Assembly (NCBI GenBank): GCA_028023455.1
Contig: JAQFVV010006475.1
Coordinates: 1 to 64,000 of the forward strand
DNA from: Epiperipatus broadwayi
Taxonomy: Eukaryota; Onychophora; Udeonychophora; Euonychophora; Peripatidae
Reading direction: 5' to 3'
DNA length: 64,000 nucleotides
The position numbers were made by a program, and so were the translations under genes. The notes below the pieces were generated by a model that had not been told where the DNA came from, made no database searches, and saw only the letters and a program-made list of their open reading frames with translations. Positions 35,321 through 47,169 of the stretch are shown one piece after another. Positions within the stretch are counted from its first letter, which is position 1. Every line of letters begins with the position of its first letter.

Positions 35321-38300
35321 TATATATATATATATAAACCTATGTGCCCTGAGACTTGCTTCTAAACTCACATCATTGAATTACCAAGGACTTCGATAGT
35401 TTTTAATTTCATTATGGATAAGGCCTTACCTTATCATATGCTCAAAATATTACTGAGTAAATCTGAAAAATGTCCACTGGGGGAGGGGGGATTTATCTTT
35501 ATTTTGTCGTTTAAATGCAGGCGATATTTGAACATGGCCTTAATCTATTTAACCAGTTTAACCAATTATCTATTTTTATAATTTCATCCTAGAGTTATGT
35601 TTTTCTGTCTCTTTCCTTTAAAGTAAAGCACCCAGTTGTTGGCTAAGTATGGTATTGTTATGTAATTACAATACAATTGTTTAAAATACATTAAATGGAT
35701 CTTACCAATGTATATCTATACATATCTATGTTTGTAGATGCAAGAAAATAACTTGCACTATTTTTTTTTATTATTTAGTCTCAAATTGTTATTTCTATTG
35801 TTATTTCAACTAATAAAAATGTGATTCGCTAGTCTAATTATGTATTAATTGTCTGTATTTTCATTATATAGTTTAAACCTGATTTTTCTTTGTTAAAATT
35901 CTCCTTTGGGATCTCACCACCGGGCATACATAAAGAATAAATTCTATTGAGGTTTGAGGAGTAAGTCGCTTAGTAGCAATCTGGAGGAGTAGGTGAGGTT
36001 CGAACCCCCTCTACCTGCATCTCTTGGTTAGGTTAAAGCAGCTCTACTTTTCATACCATTACAGTATTGAGATGCTTTGCCAGGTCTCAAATTTTTATGT
36101 ATACATATTATAACAATTGACGGAACCTCCAAACCTATCTGCCATGCCTGGGCGCCATTAGGCTATTTGAACATAGAAAATTTATAAAGACAGCAGATAC
36201 ATACAGATGAAGTTCAACTTTTATTGAACCGAAAGCTCTAATCACTAGCTCATGGAGAAGCTGAGCTTAAAATATCATACTATATTTAAAATTTCTAATG
36301 CTCGATTTTAGAATATTATTAATAAAATATATAAAATAAGTTACTGCCAAAATTAATTCAGCAAAATAGTTTATTATTACGCACACACATTAATACACAT
36401 CTGAAGATTAAATTAACTATTAAATATATTTTGATTTAAATTATATGTACAGATGGGTATATTCAATATATTTAATACAATTTTAATATTTTGCTAAGTC
36501 TAAATATGCTACATAGAATACGCATACAACTAACCCAATCATTTTTAACCTTAGGCTAAAATTTCGCATTTAAACCAATGCTAGCTTACTGATATACTGA
36601 TGTGATCAATGCAAAATGAGATTGTTAGCATATAACAATCATGCTGACAGGAATTTACATCTGTCACAGGATATCATTAGAAAATAACGAATTGTGGGAA
36701 AAAATGAGCATCTTTCCCATGATCATCAATAAATTTCATCAATAGATAGGAATGATCCACTTCCCAATTGGGTGATAAAAAATGAAATTATTTGAAATAT
36801 ATCTAAAGAGACACCCTATAAATAGGATAGCAGTCTTCACCGGTTTACTGTTCCAACCAGAGTGTAAGAAAATCCATGGCATGGGAAATACGTCTACGAC
36901 CATTGGAAACACGATGGCTACTATTTTGGGCTATACATTTAGGCAGGTATTATGCCCTGTATGCTAAAGCAGCACAAGGAAACAAGTATCCAATGCGCCA
37001 ACCCAGATTACATTAACATAAAACATCCGTACATCTACCCACCAGCATCAATTTAACTAAGAAACAACTAGCCCAAAATTAACACACCTTAAACTAACAT
37101 AACCTTATGAATCTATGCAGCCATTTATGCCTACTTTAAATTATTAAAAGAAATTTATGAGAATGGAAATGATATCAAACACATATATAAAAAAATATAA
37201 TAAATAATTTAAAATTTTGGTCAGATAAGAGAGATTTCTTTTAAAAGTTAAGTGATGCTTAAAATTAATACTGGAAAAAGTTTGTATTATATAATTAATG
37301 TTCATATTTCATTTAAAGCAAAAGCTCTAACTTTCAAATGCTCTAGCTTTATTGATCTGTCTTTGCAGTCCTTGATGCATCACACTCTTCAAAGTTCCTT
37401 CCATTTCATATTGTTCTAGGTAGAGACAAGTCCATCGTTTACTGCTTTCCAGGAACCATCACTCTGGAGGCCGCCTCAGCTGGTGCAAATATGGAAAATG
37501 TAATTTATTGCATGACCCCTACATTTTGGAGATCCGCAATACACGTGAAAACTATATTTAAGTAAACATGTAATCAGTAAGAGCAATTGCAAATCTATAG
37601 CTGGAGTTAAAGAAATTTTCATATCCGAAAATTTCAGCGTTTCTACTTAAATGTTACATATTAAATAAGTGCTGGGTTTGAGTTGATATTTTAGATCTAG
37701 TGTCTGAATATTCTAGCTCCTCAATGAGGTGAGCCAAAAGCTCAAAACCAATTGGTCTGGGGATGGGAATGTTCCAAATAGATTTAAAATATTTTTTTCT
37801 TACCACACATATCAATTAAGAACTTGTTTGAGCTATTGATACGCTCCCTATATTACATATTTGTAAATACAAGCTCATAAAAACAATGTCATGCTATATA
37901 TGACTTGGTTTATTGATTATTTGCGTAATAATAAATTTTAGATTATCTAAAAGTATTGGATGCCTTGTGCACAATATTTCATCATTGTATATAAATGAAA
38001 ATCTTGTTTTGTTTGTGTGTGTGGGCATAAAGTCAATCCATTGATCAATACTATTAGTTATTTAGTTATCTTCAGGGCCTTTTTACTTAGCCTTTGGTCA
38101 GCTACATTTCTACCAGGCTTATTTAATATCCAGGATCATCTACAACTTGAATCCCGATCTTTATTATATTTGCATGGACTAGTTTTGGAACAGTTTGCCA
38201 TGCCTTTATTTATCATTATATATTGGCGAATCCTTTGTAGCCTCTAGTGAGCAATGTTTCTGTCAAGCTCATTTAGATATTTTTCTTTTAATCTGGGTTA

Positions 38301-38546
38301 TATACCACTAGATTGAGTTCATTATTAGTCTTCCTTGGGCAAGCTTGGAAATACCTTCCCATGCCTTGTATATTAGCTTCCCATGCCTTATATATATTTC
38401 TTATGTATGTTTAACTTTGATTAGATATCACATTATTTTCATTATACTTGTCTTGTGATATGAATTTGGCCACATACCCAAGCCTTAGTAGTGTATATAT
38501 GCTTATTCTTCTCTTTTACTTTCTTTGCATTTCTTCATATATTCAT
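35321..38546. other. Mostly featureless sequence
   Basis: No convincing gene. The open frame at 36782-36967 (61 residues) matches nothing I recognise. A tRNA-like segment at 35960-36035 is listed separately. Confidence 0.5.
35960..36035 (+). repeat. tRNA-like / SINE head with strong B box
   Basis: GAGGTTCGAACCCCCTCTACC contains a perfect pol III B box (GGTTCGAACCC), preceded by an A-box-like CTTAGTAGCAATCTGG about 40 bases upstream. The T arm and acceptor stem do not fold as in a functional tRNA, so this is more likely a SINE head or tRNA relic. Confidence 0.45.
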
Positions 38547-38626
38547 ATATATTGCTTATAATAACTCCCCTCATATAAACTTTAATGCAAAATTTTTTTA
38601 AATATAATTCCTTTATTTTCCTGACA

Positions 38627-38654
38627 GTTTCAACTGTCCTGCAATCTTCATCAG
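38627..38654 (-). other. Hammerhead-like core, left arm of the long hairpin
   Basis: Minus strand: CTGATGA, then a hairpin GATTG-CAGGA-CAGTT (five pairs, two of them wobble), then GAAAC. The layout is that of the hammerhead ribozyme (CUGANGA, stem II, GAAA). The opposite arm at 46242-46269 on the plus strand reads CTGATGA, GACTG-CAGGA-CCGTC, CAAAAC, so there the GAAA is mutated. No convincing stem III with a UH cleavage site is visible. Confidence 0.4.
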
Positions 38655-40495
38655 AACTACAATATTGAATGATATAAACATATAATCATAACTTCATATA
38701 CATATAAAAATATACATACATACACATGTGTATCAAAAATATATACATACATATCTTCAAAACATACATATACAAAATCAATACATTTATAACCTACATA
38801 TAAAAGTACACATATCAAATACACAATTTTTATATAGTTATTTTTTTAAGAAACCTATTTCATTTTTAATTTTATAAATTCTTTAAAAAACTAACCTTTA
38901 TTACTTCTTTATCAATTTTACTTTATTTCTACTTTTTATCCTTTATTTTTTCTTCTTATCTATCATTTTACGGTATTATCTAATATATTTTATCATCTTT
39001 TATTTTTTATTTTAATACCTATAAATTTAAATTTAACCATTTTATTATTTCTAATCTTATTCCTTATTAATAATTTTTATTTTATTCTCTTTAATAATTC
39101 CCCTATTCATTTATTCATTTTAACTTACTGTTCTTAACTTTCTCTACCTTTTAAAATAACTGACTTTTTTCAAATTTCTTATCTTTTTATATAACTCCTT
39201 TAATACAACACCCTCTATTATCAATTTCCTTAACTTATATTTCTATTTCAAAATTTAATCTTACAAACCTTTATATATATATATTTACAAGTATTTACCT
39301 ATACCCACATATTAAACCTTTTATATACTTATTTTATTATTAATAATCCTATAAGCTAATACTATTTTAAACTTTAATTTTATTTTTTTATTCAAACCTC
39401 TACTCATATACCTATATAATACTTATACATATATACACACTTATCTTTTATTACTAATAATAATCCTATAAAAATGTTTACCCTCCATCCCTTATGAAAT
39501 TTAGCTTCACTAATAATACCCCTAAAAAATAATGTTTTTACCCCCATCCCTATTCAAATTTTGTTTTATCTAATTAATTAGCAAGACAAAGCCAAATTTG
39601 AATAAAGAAGGGAGGATAAAAACATTTTTATAGGAGTATTATTAGTAATAAAAGATATGTATAAAGATTATATAGGTGTATGAGTAGAGGCCTGAATAAA
39701 AAATAAAAGTATAAAATAGTATTATCTTGTACGATTATTAATAATAAAATAAGTATATAAAAGGTTTAATATGTGGACATAGGTAAAAACTTGTAAATAT
39801 ATTGAAACAGTCAGCTTTGCCAATCCAACTGTTTCACCTACTATATTCTATAGTAATATTTCTATATATATCACTATCACCAAATCCCCGTATATCATGT
39901 TAATATTATATTAAAAACAGGCTAAATTTAAACCTAAATGTGTTCAATCATGTATGTGTGTGTATATCTTGACATATAGTATGAAAATTGCATCTATATA
40001 TGTAAATCTCCATAAATATGCACATATATATTTCTGGTAATAAATAAATGGAAAATGCATTGTATGTGTAACAAGAGGCTACATATATGCAGGAATGAAT
40101 AATGTTAACAGGATTAAAACATTAAAATTTCTTTATTTAAAATGTTAACTCTAAAAAGTAATATTTGAAATTATTATATAATTCTACATATATCGCTAAA
40201 TTAAATGATCGAGTTACATATATAACAAAATGTTTTTCATCTTTTAGATTTGTTTTTCTAGAAAGGATGACTTCGTAAAATTTAATCCTTCTCGCTGTAA
40301 AATGACCTAGTTCCAAATTAAGGGTAAAAATAGATTTAAAAATAAAAATATGAATAAATTATCGCGAATGACCGTGGTTAAAACTGACCTAAAAGAAAAA
40401 CAATCACAGCAGGATTCCGTGATTTTTTTAAAAGCAGCGAGAAAGCTGGAAAAGCGAATCTAAAAATAATGTAATGAAGGAGAGGGGGGTGAACT

Positions 40496-40506
40496 AATAT
40501 ATAAGC
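40496..40506 (+). promoter_or_regulatory. TATA-like box in the LTR-like insertion
   Basis: TATATAAGCC follows a GAGGGGGG stretch, like the TATA boxes of the other LTRs. Promoter role is inferred. Confidence 0.4.
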
Positions 40507-40890
40507 CTTGGCATCCATCTTTAAGGCAGTCGGACATTGTTTTCAGAAAAAGTTCTTGTAAAATTTGTAATGATGATAAAGTCGGTGTAGGCTACTTTCT
40601 TTGCCTTCTTGACCTCAGTAAGAGCTACCTGATGCGGGAAGAAATGCAGTGAGAGCAGCCACCACCTAAGAAGTCCCTCGATGATGAAACAACTTGCCAT
40701 CAGAGAGAAGATAACGGTAATAAACTCCTTCAATTTTAAAGCCTTTCAACTAAAAGTCCACTAAGTCTTATAAGCTAGCTTAATCTAAAATATATGGCCA
40801 TAATAATAATGTTAAACTCATCTCTTAAATGTAATTATATTTTATTTTAATTCTAAAATCTTGCCTGATTTATTATTGTTATTACCTGAT

Positions 40891-41000
40891 TTATTAATAC
40901 CAGATTTACTGATTTAACTGCTTTATGATTTATTATCTGAGTTATTAATACCAGATTTACTGATTTAACTGCTTTATGATTTATTATCTGAGTTATTATT
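40891..41000. repeat. 51-bp tandem repeat (two copies)
   Basis: TTATTAATACCAGATTTACTG begins near 40891 and again near 40942, with identical continuation through CTTTATGATTTATTATCTGA. Confidence 0.85.
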
Positions 41001-41716
41001 TGTGTTAATAATACAATTGATTTCTTTATTTATTGATTTACTTACTGAACTTATTTGCTGATTTATTTATAATTGATTTGGTTTTACGTATTTATCTTAT
41101 TCCAAGTTATTAAAAGTTATTTAGTTTTAACTTGCTTAAATCCATTGATTTTAAATGTTTTAGTATAACCTTTGTTACGTATAATTCAAAATGATCTATT
41201 TTAAAATAATAATTAAGTTTCTAAGTTATTTTATATATTTTAAGGTAATGATAATATTTGTCCCAGTTAATTCTCTTAAACAACTTAAAATTATCTTAAA
41301 CTGAATCAATCAAATCTCAGCTAATGTCGTATAAATTCCCTTTTAAACTAGGTTAAAACAAAGCCAACATTCAGATTTCACTTACATGAAATCTTATTTT
41401 AAATCTTACATTTCTTTTAGTTAAATATATGCCAAATCTTATTATTTTTCAGTTATGTATTTGTTTATGCTATATTTATTCAAAACAGTTTTACACTTAG
41501 TTAAATTGTTAGTGAGAAGTAATTATATATTTTCACGCATATATATGTAATTTCGCGTACATTAACGCACAAACCGAAACTCCTGTTTGAAATAGTTAAA
41601 ATGTCTTATTTAAGATATAATTACAAGCTTACAGATATTCTAAGATAGATTTGCTTTAAATATAATATTTAAGTAATATTCAGTTGAAGTGATAAAATAC
41701 AGCATAAATCTATAAC

Positions 41717-43811
41717 TATTGTTATAATAGGCAAAACTCTCTCCATACAGTACTGCCACTCTAAGCAAGACAGAGTAATCAATGGATGCCAGAAGGCTTG
41801 TGCATAAAATCCCCATCTAGTGCCTACTCATCCAATATCCCCAAACTAGTTTCTGGTTTTTGGCCTTCGTCAGTGAGGAGCCTTGGATCTGAGAGCACTG
41901 CACCTAGATCGTAGGTTCTAATGCAACCCTCCAGCAGCCACCTTTTAACTCTACATAACTACTAAACTATGAGAATAAAATTGAAAACACAGATATTTTC
42001 AATCTAAGCTCAATAGCTTAAATAGTCATATGGGTCTGAACTCAGTTCAGCACCCATACACTTTGGTGTCTTTGGCTCTTTTACAACCATAGCCACCACC
42101 TTCCTATAAGGCAGGATTGTTATTAAACCTTAAAACATCACATGATCACTATCTTCCATGCTTGCTCATAACTGTTGTTATAATAGGAAAAACTCTCTCC
42201 ATACAGAAGTGTCACTCTAAGCAAGACAGAGTAACCAATGGATGCCAGAAGGTTTGTGCATAAAATCCCTATCTAGGGCCTACTCATCCAATATCCCCAA
42301 ACTAGTTTTTGGCTTATGGCCTTCGTCAGTGAGGAGCCTTGGATCTGAGAGCACTGCACCTAGATCGTAGGATCTAATGCAACCCTCCAGCAGCCACCTT
42401 TTAACTCTACATAACTACTAAACTATGAGAAAAAAATTGAAAACACCCAGATATTTTCAATCTAAGCTCAATAGCTTAAATAGTCATATGGGTATAAACT
42501 CAGTTCAGCACCCATACATTTTGGTGTCTTTGGTTCTTTTACAACCATAGCCACCACCTTCCTATAAGGCAGGATTGGTATTAAACCTTAAAACATCACA
42601 TGATCACTATCTTCCATGCTTGCTCATAACTGTTGTTATAATAGGCAAAACTCTCTCCATACAGTAGTGCCACTCTAAACAAGACAGAGTAATCAATGGA
42701 TGCCAGAAGGCTTATGCATACAATCCCTATCTAGTTTGGGGATATTGGATGAGTAGGCACTAGATAGGGATTTTATACACAAGCCTTCTGGCATCCATTG
42801 ATTACTCTGTCTTGCTTAGAGTGGCACTACTATATGGAGAGAGTTTTGCCTATTATAACAGTTATGAGCAAGCATGGAAGATAGTGATCATGTGATGTTT
42901 TAAGGTTCAATATCAATCCTGAATTATAGGAAGGTGGTGGCTATGGTTGTAAAAGAACCAAAGACACCAAAGTGTATGGGTGCTGAACTGAGTTCAGACC
43001 ATATGACTATTTAAGCTATTGAGCTTAATTTGAAAATATCTGTGTTTTCAATTTTATTCTCATAGTTTAGTAGTTATGTAGAGTTAAAAGGTGGCTGTTG
43101 GAGGGTTGCATTAGATCCTAAGATCTAGGTGCAGTGCTCTCAGATCCAAGACTCCTCACTGACGAAGGCCATAAGCCAGAAACTAGTTTGGGGATATTGA
43201 ATGAGTAGGTACTAGATAGGGATTTTATGCACAAGCCTTCTGGTATTCATTGATTACTGTGTCTTGCTTAGAGTGGCACTACTGTATGGAGAGAGTTTAG
43301 CCTATTATAACAACAGTTATGAGCAAGCATGGAAGATAGTGATCATGTGATGTTTTAAGGTTTAATAACCAATTGGGTGGTGGCTATGGTTATAAAAGAG
43401 CCAAAGACACCAAAATGTATGGATGCTGAACTGAGTTCAGACCCATATGACTATTTAAGCTATTGAGCTTAAATTGAAAATATCTGTGTGTGTTTTCAAT
43501 TTTATTCTCATAGTCTAGTAGTTATGTAGAGTTAAAAGATAGCTGCTGGAGGGTTGCATTAGATCCTAAGATCTAGGTGCAGTGCTCTCAGATCGAAGGC
43601 TCCTCATTGATGAAGGCCATAAGCCAGAAACTAGTTTGGGGATATTGGATGAGTAGGCACTAGAAAGGGATTTTATGCACAAGCCTTCTGGCATCCATTG
43701 ATTACTCTGTCTTGCTTAGAGTGGCACTATGTATGGAGAGAGTTTTGCCTATTATAACAATAGTTATGAGCAAGCATGGAAGATAGTGATCATGTGATGT
43801 TTTAAGGTTTA
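41717..43811. mobile_element. Palindromic array of ~456-bp units (foldback element)
   Basis: Left arm: direct units beginning ACTATTGTTATAATAGG at 41715, 42171 and 42629 (third cut short). At 42731-42735 the sequence turns round at a CTAGT and runs back as inverted units (TATTATAAC at about 42851, 43303 and 43750). Identical ATAAATCTATAAC flanks (41704-41716 and 43812-43824) look like a target duplication of up to 13 bp. Units contain no coding frame but a hammerhead-like core. It lies inside the LTR-like insertion, making three levels of nesting. A diverged relative is at 58695-59630. Confidence 0.88.
41850..41873 (-). other. Hammerhead-like core in the 456-bp unit
   Basis: Minus strand CTGACGA, short hairpin, GAAAC. 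Further copies lie in unit 2 (minus), at 43159-43183 (plus; GGC-CATAA-GCC hairpin), at 43607-43631 (plus; TTGATGA) and in the related element at 58803-58826 (minus; CTGATGA, AGC-CACAA-GCT hairpin, GAAAC). Flanking CCTCA and TGAG-AGG segments can pair as stem I. The base expected to be U before the cleavage site is not conserved. Confidence 0.4.
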
Positions 43812-44670
43812 ATAAATCTATAACCTATATCATAATTTTCCATAATATACTACAATCCTCCATAGAATTATAAATGCCTATATAGATAGCTTTATAAATT
43901 AGATTCATAAGCTTTCCTTAATAGCATAACTATAGATGCTATATAATGAACTGATACACGGTAGTTTCATGAAGGAAACTATTGTTTAGCGTCTTAATTT
44001 TACTATATAATAATGTAGTCAGTGGTGCGAATGTGTCCTTAAGAAACGCTATGGCATATTTACTTGTTGCTGTATTCTTTAATGGGCGTATGTGCTAGGC
44101 ATACACCATTATTCTTAGTTTGGGCAACTATTTCCTCCAGATGGTGGTTGGGTTCGCATCACCCCATTCTGCATCCTCAGAAACGGAGCATGAGACTCCC
44201 CATTTAATTAGCTGTTCGATCATCCGGACTAAAATGTCTCTTATTTCCACAGCAATGAGTACGGTAAAATGGAACCGGTACTTTGTACAAATCCGGTGAA
44301 AAAGGTACACATTCGAGACGCACGGGTTCAGAATTGTATATTTTCTATACGCCCTGGTATCTGAAGTCTGACTGTCAATCATCAGTTCATCCCGCCATAA
44401 TAATTGCATTTTTCAGCTTTGATCTGAGTTCGAATCTAATTTCATAGGCATATTAGCTATATAGAGAATATATTGATTATTCGTGCTTAATAAAATATTA
44501 TATTCTTTATAAATGTTTATAATCACTATAATCACTTCTACTAGCTCTAAAGCAAATCTAGATCCTGATATATAGCATAAACTAGGCATAGATAGTCATG
44601 AGCAAATTAACTAATTTATAAAGTAATATTAAGGCTCATGATGATGTAACTTCCAACCTATAATTTCTTC

Positions 44671-45010
44671 ATCACCTGCCAGTGATAAATATATATAGCT
44701 AAGTAAATTAAAATATTTGTAACCTAAAAACTACAATCACCTGTGAGTGATTAGAAATGCTATATATAAACCGAAGTGCTTATACCTAAAATCATCACCT
44801 GCGAGTGATATACATATATATGACAAATCGAATAATGTAACTAATTTGTAATTAGAAAATTAATATCACCTGCGAGTGATTTCACATGTCATATATATAT
44901 GTAAACCAAGCTATGTGTAATTCAGCCATAAATGATCATATTAAAAGCATCACCTGTGTGTGAACCCAAAGTTAAATGTTAATTGTATCCCTTAATCACC
45001 TGCGAATGAA
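44671..45010. repeat. Six spaced palindromic motifs ATCACCTGCGAGTGAT
   Basis: Copies at 44671, 44736, 44794, 44865, 44949 and 44995 (16 bases each). The ATCAC...GTGAT arms are complementary in the first four and decayed in the last two. Intervening sequences of 30-70 bases are AT-rich and not alike. Lies in the LTR-like insertion. Confidence 0.85.
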
Positions 45011-45257
45011 TGCATATATTCATTGTATTTATTATTTCATTTATTACTTCAATATTTAACTTTTATTAAATTAATCTTAAATTTAACTACTGCGTCATGT
45101 CTCAATATTGCTCATCATTAAGTCATTATTTATTATTAATGTGTTAGTTATTAAGAATCACTTCTTTATTTAACAATTATATCCTAGCCACCCAATATCT
45201 ATATAGCTATACTAGTTAGAATATCAGTTTTCCATAGTCTTTTGCTTTACCGATGTT

Positions 45258-45392
45258 CTACTGCCAGCATGTGCTGAAAGAAAATACTCCTGTGGCCTCA
45301 TATGAGTCATCCGTAAGGTGGTTTGTCTACTGCTAGCACGTGATGAAAGAGAATACTGCTGTGGCCTCCATATGTGTCATCCGTAAGGTGGT
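45258..45392. repeat. 69-bp tandem repeat (two copies)
   Basis: CTACTGCCAGCATGTGCTGA at 45258 and CTACTGCTAGCACGTGATGA at 45327, both running to CATCCGTAAGGTGGT. In the GC-richer 3' part of the LTR-like insertion. Confidence 0.88.
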
Positions 45393-46344
45393 AAATCTTT
45401 GAGCAATAGTAAAGGAACTAGGGCTATATCAGACATGTGGTCTCCACCACTTTGTTCTGGTCGGCCTTGGGATGATTTACTAAAACTCTAGATTTTGTTG
45501 CGCGAATGTACATATTTGACTGTTACAATATATATATAAAGGTTTGTAAGATTAAATTTTCAAATTGAATTATATGTTAAGGAAATTGATAATAGAGTTG
45601 TATTAAAGGAGTTTATATAAAAAGAAGAAGATAAGAAATTTGAAAAAAGCTGGTTATTTTAAAAGATAGAAGAGGTTAAGAAACAGTAAAATAAAATGAA
45701 TAGGGGAATTATTAAAGCAAATAAAATAAAAATTATTAATAAAGAATAAGATTAGAAATAATAAAATGGTTAAAATTAAATTTATAGGTATTAAAATAAA
45801 AAATAAAAGATGATAAAATATATTAAATAATAATGTGAAATAATAGATAAAAAGAAAAGATAATGAATAAAAAGTAAAACTAAAGTAAAATTGATAAAGA
45901 AGTAATAAAAATTAGTTTTTTAAAGAATTTATAAAATTAAAAATAAAATTGGTTTTTCAAAAAATAATACAAAAATTGTGTACTTGATATGTCTTTTTGT
46001 GTATATTTTATTATATATATATGTAGGTTATATGTGTGTATGGATATGTATATATGGATTTTGTATATGAGTATGTATGTATAAATGTATATGCATGTTT
46101 TGATGATATGTATGCATATATTTTGATACACATGTTTTGATGATATGTATGCATATATTTTGATACACATGTGTATGTATGTATATTTTTATATGTATAT
46201 GAAGTAATGGTTATATGTTTATATCATTCAATATTGTAGCTCTGATGAAGACTGCAGGACCGTCAAAACTCAGGAAGATAAAAAAATTATATTTTAAAAA
46301 TTTTGCATTAAAGTGCATATGCGGGAGGTTATTATAAGCAATAT

Positions 46345-47169
46345 AGTGTATATATGCATGGGTTGATTGCATAATGAAATTTACAAATATTTTAATGATA
46401 AAATAGAAAGTTTTGACAAAGTTTATATACACCTTTCTCATAAAAAAACCGTTTCTTAAAGACTATTTCAGTATTGTACAATTAAGTCAAATGGCAAAAG
46501 GATAATAAATTGTCAAGACTATCTATTTAAAGAGTTATTGTACTCAATTTAAAACCATCCATAAATGAAGTTTATTTATGCTTATTATTGATTTTCTTTT
46601 ATTCTGGTTCATTAATAAACATTGTTATTAAGGGTTAATTTGCCTGGCATTTGTCTGTTATTGTCTCTTTCTCACCCTGATTTAGTGGCAATAATTTATT
46701 CTTATGTTAAGGAATAGCTATAATCATCACTAGTTAATGTTTGGTCATCCAAAATAAATTTTTTAGACTCAAAAAAGCCCAGGACTGCCCGTTTGTGACA
46801 GATATTTGGTGTTGGCTGTCTGGTACAGTATATATGTTAAAATATATATATATTTTAACATATATACTGATATGTATTTATTAAATATTAATAAATATAT
46901 ATATATTAAATATAGACATTATATTCTCCCTCAGTCGCTGGACCTAAGTTCTGTGGAGATAACCATGACTGAATTGAATATAAACTTAAAACTAAATGAA
47001 AACTGATTTGAACGAAGAAATGAAAGATTTGTTATTTATTAAGAAATATATATATATATTTACTTAGGTTATTAAATAGTTTTTTAATTAACGGACATTT
47101 TATTTGTATTATTTAGTTATATATATGTACACTTACAAAAATACATATTTATTAGTAGATATAAACATG
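46345..47169. other. AT-rich spacer with a perfect 42-bp palindrome
   Basis: No gene. 46827-46868 is a perfect inverted repeat (AGTATATATGTTAAAATATAT and its complement). Other sequence is simple AT. Confidence 0.65.

Larger units (their letters stand above)
39803..45527 (+). mobile_element. LTR-like insertion in the right arm of the long hairpin
   Basis: Begins TGAAACAGTC and ends GACTGTTACA (nine of ten terminal bases inverted). It is flanked by ATATAT on both sides (39797-39802; 45528-45533). The intact opposite arm (about 39270-39290) shows the uninterrupted (AT)n site, which proves the insertion. A TATA box (ATATATAAG near 40496) is followed by a GC-rich segment ending in CGGTAATAAAC, as in the other LTRs. 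Net of the array at 41717-43811 it is ~3.6 kb, long for a solo LTR. No coding frame is recognised. It could be a solo LTR with expanded tandem repeats or another non-autonomous element. Confidence 0.65.
38547..46344. mobile_element. Long hairpin (foldback) element, one arm interrupted
   Basis: The left end (ATATTGCTTATAATAAC...) and the right end are reverse complements, and the match continues inward for about 1 kb per arm: 38547-39560 pairs with 39580-39802 plus 45528-46344. The centre lies near 39566-39578. Removing the LTR-like insertion at 39803-45527 leaves an element of about 2.07 kb. Long AT-rich arms carry markers such as CCTGACAGTTTCAACTG near 38620. No transposase is encoded, so it is non-autonomous. 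Each arm has a hammerhead-like motif near its outer end. Confidence 0.85.

Noticed and set aside
35960-36035. Functional tRNA gene
   Set aside because: Perfect B box, but no canonical T stem, anticodon arm or acceptor pairing.
36782-36967. Possible small host gene
   Set aside because: 61 residues without recognised motif, splice context or repeat in the window.
44671-45010. CRISPR-like array
   Set aside because: Spacing resembles repeats and spacers, but the genome is eukaryotic, the motifs are only 16 bases and palindromic, and two copies are decayed. No cas genes.
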